Source: Quercus robur (Eukaryota; Streptophyta; Magnoliopsida; Fagales; Fagaceae). From it: a DNA stretch of 64,000 bases. Made by a program: the position numbers and the translations under genes. The notes under the pieces were generated by a model. It saw nothing but the letters and a program-made list of their open reading frames with translations. It did no database searches and was not told the origin of the DNA. Every line of letters starts with the position of its first letter. The stretch's first letter is position 1. Shown in pieces: positions 59,415 to 64,000 of this stretch. The stretch is taken from NCBI RefSeq assembly GCF_932294415.1, contig NC_065542.1, forward strand, positions 42,745,942 through 42,809,941, written 5' to 3'.

Positions 59415-60213
59415 TCACTGGAATTCCTCCTCCACAGAATCAGGGTTACCTCTACCTGGTGTACATAAATTCCCAAGCCAGTTTCCCAAGCACGGCACAA
59501 GACTCTGAATTAGATTAGGGAGTTGTATCCACTTTGGGTGTGGTGCGTCTATGTCATTAGGGCCCGTAGCTTCTCCACTAGGTCCAGCCTCATCACGACT
59601 TTTCTTAATTTTGGTATCTAAATCATCCTCATAAGGAGTGATGCTGCAGCTACTAGGCCAAGCCTTTGTTTGCTTGAGATCTTCAATGTCTTGTTCGAAT
59701 ACCAAGCTGGCCCCGCATTTTGTAATCTCCAAGCCTGGACCTTTGGTTTCAAATTTAACCTCAATCTGGGTGAGTCCGTTAGCATCGACTCCATTCAATT
59801 TTTCTTTCCAGTCACGATGGAAGTATATAGAGGGTAAAAAAAACAGTAAAAGTTGACTCGGTTCAATCTTACCAAAATTCCCGGTTACTGGATGTCTGTT
59901 TTTGCCAATTTCACATCCGTTGGCGTATACGGAACAAATAAGCACACGCGCATATCTATTACTTCCCCTAGTACAAGTATGAAGTTGGTCAAATGGTTGA
60001 TGCCCGCGGAATACAAAGACAAAACACCCAACGATTCCCATCAATTTGTTACATAACAAATCTGAAGGCACTTGCAGATTCACTGACGTCCCCACGTTTT
60101 TGTGGCTAAGCCATTTCGGAATTTCGCTTCCAGGAATCACAAGACCGTAGTGCTGTACTCGATTATCATATCTCTGAAACGTAAAAATCATAATGCTTAG
60201 AACCTCACATGCA

Positions 60214-60266
<53 letters not shown>

Positions 60267-62917
60267 GTCATCAATGATAAAACGTCTTAGCATTCCAGAC
60301 AACAGGTCACTATAGTCTTGATTCTCAATCAATTTGACGCAATTGGTAAGATCAAGTGCCGGCACAAATTTGTCCTCTGGTCTTATTGAAAATGTTTCCA
60401 GTGAGGTACAAGATCTTGCACCAATAGCCTGAATATTTAATGGCAGCTTTGGCAATGATCGAAGACTAGTGCAAAAATTCAACCCAAGAACTTTCAGATT
60501 AGATAGTTGAATCATACTTTCAGGAAGGCAAATAAAATTATTTCCACTTAGATGTAATCGTAATAAAGACCACATACAGCCAATTTCATCTGGGATTGAC
60601 TGAAGATTGCAATAACGTAGATCTAGTTCGGTCAAAGAGCATAAACCTACTAAAGAATGCTCTAACGTTACCATGGGATATAGACTTCTTCGTTGATAGC
60701 TGATGAGCTTATTCGATGAATTAGGTGATATCCCTTCACATCCACGAAGACACAGTCCTTTTAGATTTTCTAAGAGACTTACAGATGGAGGTAGCTCTTT
60801 TATAGCAGTTCCCCTCACATGTAGCCTCTCCAAGCTTTTGAGGTTTTCCAAATTCTCTGGTAGTTCATCAATTTTTGAGCAGCCAGATAAAACGAGAATT
60901 TTTAGAGACATCAAACTACAATAGGCATTTGGAAGATTTGAAAGATTTTTGCAATCTTCTAGATCCAATTCAATAAGGCCAGTTACATGCTCCACGGCGA
61001 ATGGTAGATCTTTTATTGGAGTCTCGTTCAAATAAAGTTTTGACAAATGTGGCATATTTTCCACAATCTCCGGAAACTTCTCCAGTCTTGAACAACCACC
61101 AAGATTAAATATTTCAAGACCTTCCAAGCCGATCTTGTTAGGAAGGCTTTTGAGGGATTTGCAACCATTCAAATCCAATTCAATAAGCTGTTTGAGATTT
61201 CCAAGAGATGCATGAATCTTAGATAGTCTTGTACAACCTTGAAAAATCAACTTCTTTAAATTTGGTGCTCCACTGAAGTTCGGGGTCTCAATCAAGTTTT
61301 GAGAGTAACTTAGGTCAATAAGTTTTAACTCATCTAAAGTCTGTTATAAAGCAATAAATAATTAGATAAAGTCAAGCCTCAATGAAATTGAATAAATTAC
61401 ACATTTTGTATAAGTGAAAATCTTACCATAATTCCTTTCCATAGTTGTTTGATGCCACTAAAACACATCCTCAATTTAACAAGTTTGATTGGTTGGAAAT
61501 TGGTTGGCATGGATTTTAAATGATATCCATGCCATTCCAAAAACCGTAACTCATTAGAAAGATAACTGAGGCCGTGTAAAAATTGCACATTACCTCTAAA
61601 GAGGTCTTTTGAAGATTGCGTATTATTAATTTTTAGCAATCTTAGTTTTTTCATATTTGAGAAGGCTTTTGCACTCAAGTTTTCCACTTTTTGAACAGGT
61701 GCAATTAGCATCATGCTTTCAACAACCTCAGTTCCCTGATAACAAATGAAAACGAAATTAGAATAATTGGCATATTATTAGAAAAGTTCGTAATAATATA
61801 TTTATTTCTTCAAGTTTAGATCTAGATTAGTCAACTTACAGTATTATTCTTCAACACATGAAGGGCATCCTCATAAGACCACAACCTACTTCGTCTACTG
61901 GGCTCTTTAGGGGATTCATGACGTATAATTTCTTGACCCATTTCTTGTAGCATATCATGCATCCACAGTGTTCCATTGTCACTAATGGTTATGAGAGATT
62001 TTTCCACAAGAACACCAATATTGTAGTCTGGATTATCTCCTATGCAATCTTTGTTTTCTCCTTTGAAAAAACATGCAATATCTAAAAACAATTCTTTTTG
62101 CATATATGTTAGCCCATCAAAACTAATTTGAAGTATATCCAAGATTTTTTTATTAGGTTCTTCTTTTAATTTATCTAGGGCACTTTTCCATTCTTCCATT
62201 CTTTTAGCAAACAACAAAGAACCTAAAACTTTAAGAGCTAAAGGAAGGCCTTGAGCATAATTCACAAAACCCTTAGAAAAATCCACATAATTTTCTTCAG
62301 GATAAGGTTTATTGAAAGCTCTCTGACTAAAAAGCTGCAAAGCATCATCATTATTCAACCCCTTAACTCTATATACATCATTCACACCACATCTATTCAA
62401 TAAATGGCTATCTCTGCTTGTTACAATGATTCTACTCCCTGGACCAAACCAATCATGCTTCCCTGCTAATGCTCCTAATTGTTCATCTTCATCCACATCA
62501 TCCAGAACAATAAAAACCTTTTTATTACTTAGTGTATTCCTCAGAAGATTGATTCCTTCAGGAATATTCCATACATTTATTTCATTTTCCATGAGGATCT
62601 TGGAAAGAAGTTGTTTTTGTAAAGAAACTAGACCTCGAGTTTTAGTTTCTTCTCTAATATTAGCAATAAAGCTAGTAGCTTCATAGCGATTAGAAATTCT
62701 TTTATAAATTTCTTGCGCAAGAGTTGTTTTGCCTATTCCACCCATCCCACAAATCCCAACAAAACGAACATCATCCAACCTTTCAGACAAGTATGAATCC
62801 AACATTTCCTCCACACAAGAGTCCATTCCAACAAGATCCTCATATACACTTGAGAATTTACAATTCAACTCACTAAATATCCTTTTAATGATTTCTTCGA
62901 TAACTATAGATTCAGGT
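59415..62917 (-). CDS. TIR-NB-LRR disease-resistance protein, 5' TIR exon outside the window
   Basis: Intracellular immune receptor of the TNL class. Exons on the minus strand: 61840-62917 (NB-ARC), 61427-61735, 60264-61340 (leucine-rich repeats) and 59415-60173 (C-terminal domain). All are in phase, 3223 nt and no stop before TGA at 59415. NB-ARC motifs: P-loop GICGMGGIGKTTLA, kinase-2 VFIVLDDVD (final Asp typical of TIR-type), RNBS-B GSRIIVTSRD, GLPLALKVLGSLL, and MHDMLQEMGQEI (intact MHD). The LRR exons carry about ten repeats with LKSLP and LPENLENLKSL words. The last exon has the post-LRR block YGLVIPGSEIPKWLSHKN. Upstream to 64000 there is no TIR sequence. The first codon is completed by two bases from an unseen exon, so the TIR exon lies further right or is lost. 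The gene looks functional. Confidence 0.9.
60174..60263 (-). other. Intron 4 of the resistance gene: 90 nt, frame-neutral, with a (GA)21 run
   Basis: On the minus strand, donor CAG|GTCTCTC follows exon sequence and acceptor TTTCAG|AGATATG ends it. The intron is 90 nt long, has no stop in the reading frame, and contains a GA/CT run at 60221-60262. Retained, it would add 30 residues with a Ser-Leu repeat. I treat it as an intron because plant TNL genes commonly have one just before the post-LRR domain. Confidence 0.7.
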
Positions 62918-64000
62918 CTGCAAAGAAAATAGCCACACACACCAAAAAAAAAAAAAACAATGAGGCAAAGCTAGCCATATTGATAGGGGAAAAAAAGCAT
63001 TCAGCTTAAGCTTAATCTAGAGCTTTGTTTAGTAAGAAAACGTGAATTTTTAAAGTGTAAGATATAGCGCTGTAATTGAGGTTTGATTTTTTTTTTTTTT
63101 TTGGTGACATTATATGTTCTATAATTGAGAGCCATGTGTTTCTTTATGACTATAAGAGTTTTATGAGTTGAGAGTGCCTGATTATATTAATTCCTCTATT
63201 GAACCTTTCTTGGATTGCTGTTTTCCCAATTTTATTTCATAAAAATAAACTGCATAATTCTACTTTTTGCCAAGCCATTTTCCCTAAACATTTTTACCTG
63301 CTTATCAAGGAAATTCCGCAGGAAATGCAAACTATAAAAAAGAGGCAAGCATTCAAATGAAGACATTATGGGTAGATTGTAAAATCCAAAGCTATGTAAA
63401 ATCCTCAAGTCACTTGTATAATGTGGATTACCAAGTTTTTAGTTTAGACCTAGCCAATAGGTTGTGTTGGGTCGGATTCAGGTCAGTCAATCAGGTTAAG
63501 GTTAAAAATGTGTCATCTTAAACAAGTTATAAATTGGTTCGATGGGATTACAGGTCAACCTATATTTTTTTCACATGCCAAAAATAACTAAATGAACAAA
63601 AAAATGACTAAATGTCAAAAATAACAAAATAGTCAAAAACAAAAGTTAAATAATGCATAGATTCTTAAGTTTACACAATTCAAAGTTACCGATGATATCA
63701 TCACTATAAAAGTTAGGTTCTTAGCTATTAAGTGCCCAAACCAACATAGTTTTGTTTTGGTTTCAAAAAAAAAAAAAATTTATTTCATTAAAAGAAATCC
63801 TTAAAATTAAAAAATATATTTTAAGATTAAAAAAAAAAAAAGAAATAGAACAATAAGTGTCCACAACTCTAGTGGCATTCTTGGGTGATAGTGGTGCATT
63901 TATTTGACTCTTGTTCGCTCAACTTTGTTCCACTTGAAAGCAGTGAAAGAGATAGAGGTTCACTTGTCACAGATGAGACTCACAATGGCAAGGATGCCAT
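62918..64000. other. Upstream intron or promoter region of the resistance gene, no coding seen
   Basis: AT-rich DNA with poly-A and poly-T tracts near 62942, 63090, 63765 and 63830. I looked on the minus strand for the DVFLSFRG block of a TIR domain and did not find it. It is most likely intron 1 of the TNL gene. Confidence 0.45.

Noticed and set aside
60216..60275. Ser-Leu repeat protein segment in the resistance gene frame
   Set aside because: The run is a CT microsatellite inside a good 90-nt GT-AG intron, at a place where related genes have an intron. I treat it as intronic.

Overview
This window is nuclear DNA from a flowering plant. Genes are split by AT-rich GT-AG introns, the intergenic space is full of class I and class II transposons, and one piece of plastid DNA is present. 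The TIR-type NB-LRR gene and the style of the repeats suggest a woody rosid eudicot, perhaps of the oak family; this placement is inference.

Layout. (1) 0.5-2.2 kb, minus strand: an unrecognised gene with seven phase-consistent exons, in which a pair of exons has been tandemly duplicated. (2) 4.1-6.1 kb: a possible solo LTR. (3) 9.45-15.84 kb, minus: a complete 11-exon ESCRT-III gene of the VPS2.3/CHMP2 type. One of its introns starts with GC instead of GT, and its introns hold a MITE and LINE remnants. (4) 16-39 kb: a transposon-filled gap containing a hAT-type MITE with an 8-bp target duplication, a PIF/Harbinger transposase remnant, a broken hAT transposase gene with a Mutator-like element (9-bp target duplication) nested in it, and an 8.5-kb Ty3/gypsy retrotransposon (29441-37904). 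The gypsy element has two LTRs, an archaeal-type RNase H, an intron-containing antisense ORF and a large internal deletion. (5) 39.9-51.8 kb, plus: a complete 12-exon PP2A regulatory subunit B'' gene (539 aa, EF-hands), whose introns hold LINE, SINE and MITE copies. (6) 51.9-53.1 kb: an antisense LINE remnant split by a degenerate piece of the plastid gene petA. (7) 53-59 kb: mostly non-coding, with tandem duplications and a few exon-like segments. (8) 59.4-62.9 kb, minus: a TIR-NB-LRR disease-resistance gene from NB-ARC to the C-terminal post-LRR domain; its TIR exon must lie beyond the right edge.

The two housekeeping genes, VPS2.3 and PP2A B'', are the best-supported calls and are transcribed away from each other. 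From memory their Arabidopsis counterparts carry adjacent locus numbers (At1g03950, At1g03960), so this looks like an ancestral gene pair pushed about 24 kb apart by transposons. No operons, CRISPR arrays or phage-like systems are expected or seen. The items most worth a second look are the tandem exon-pair duplication, the petA fragment inside a LINE, the spliced antisense ORF of the gypsy element, the GC-AG intron, and the frame-neutral microsatellite intron in the resistance gene.
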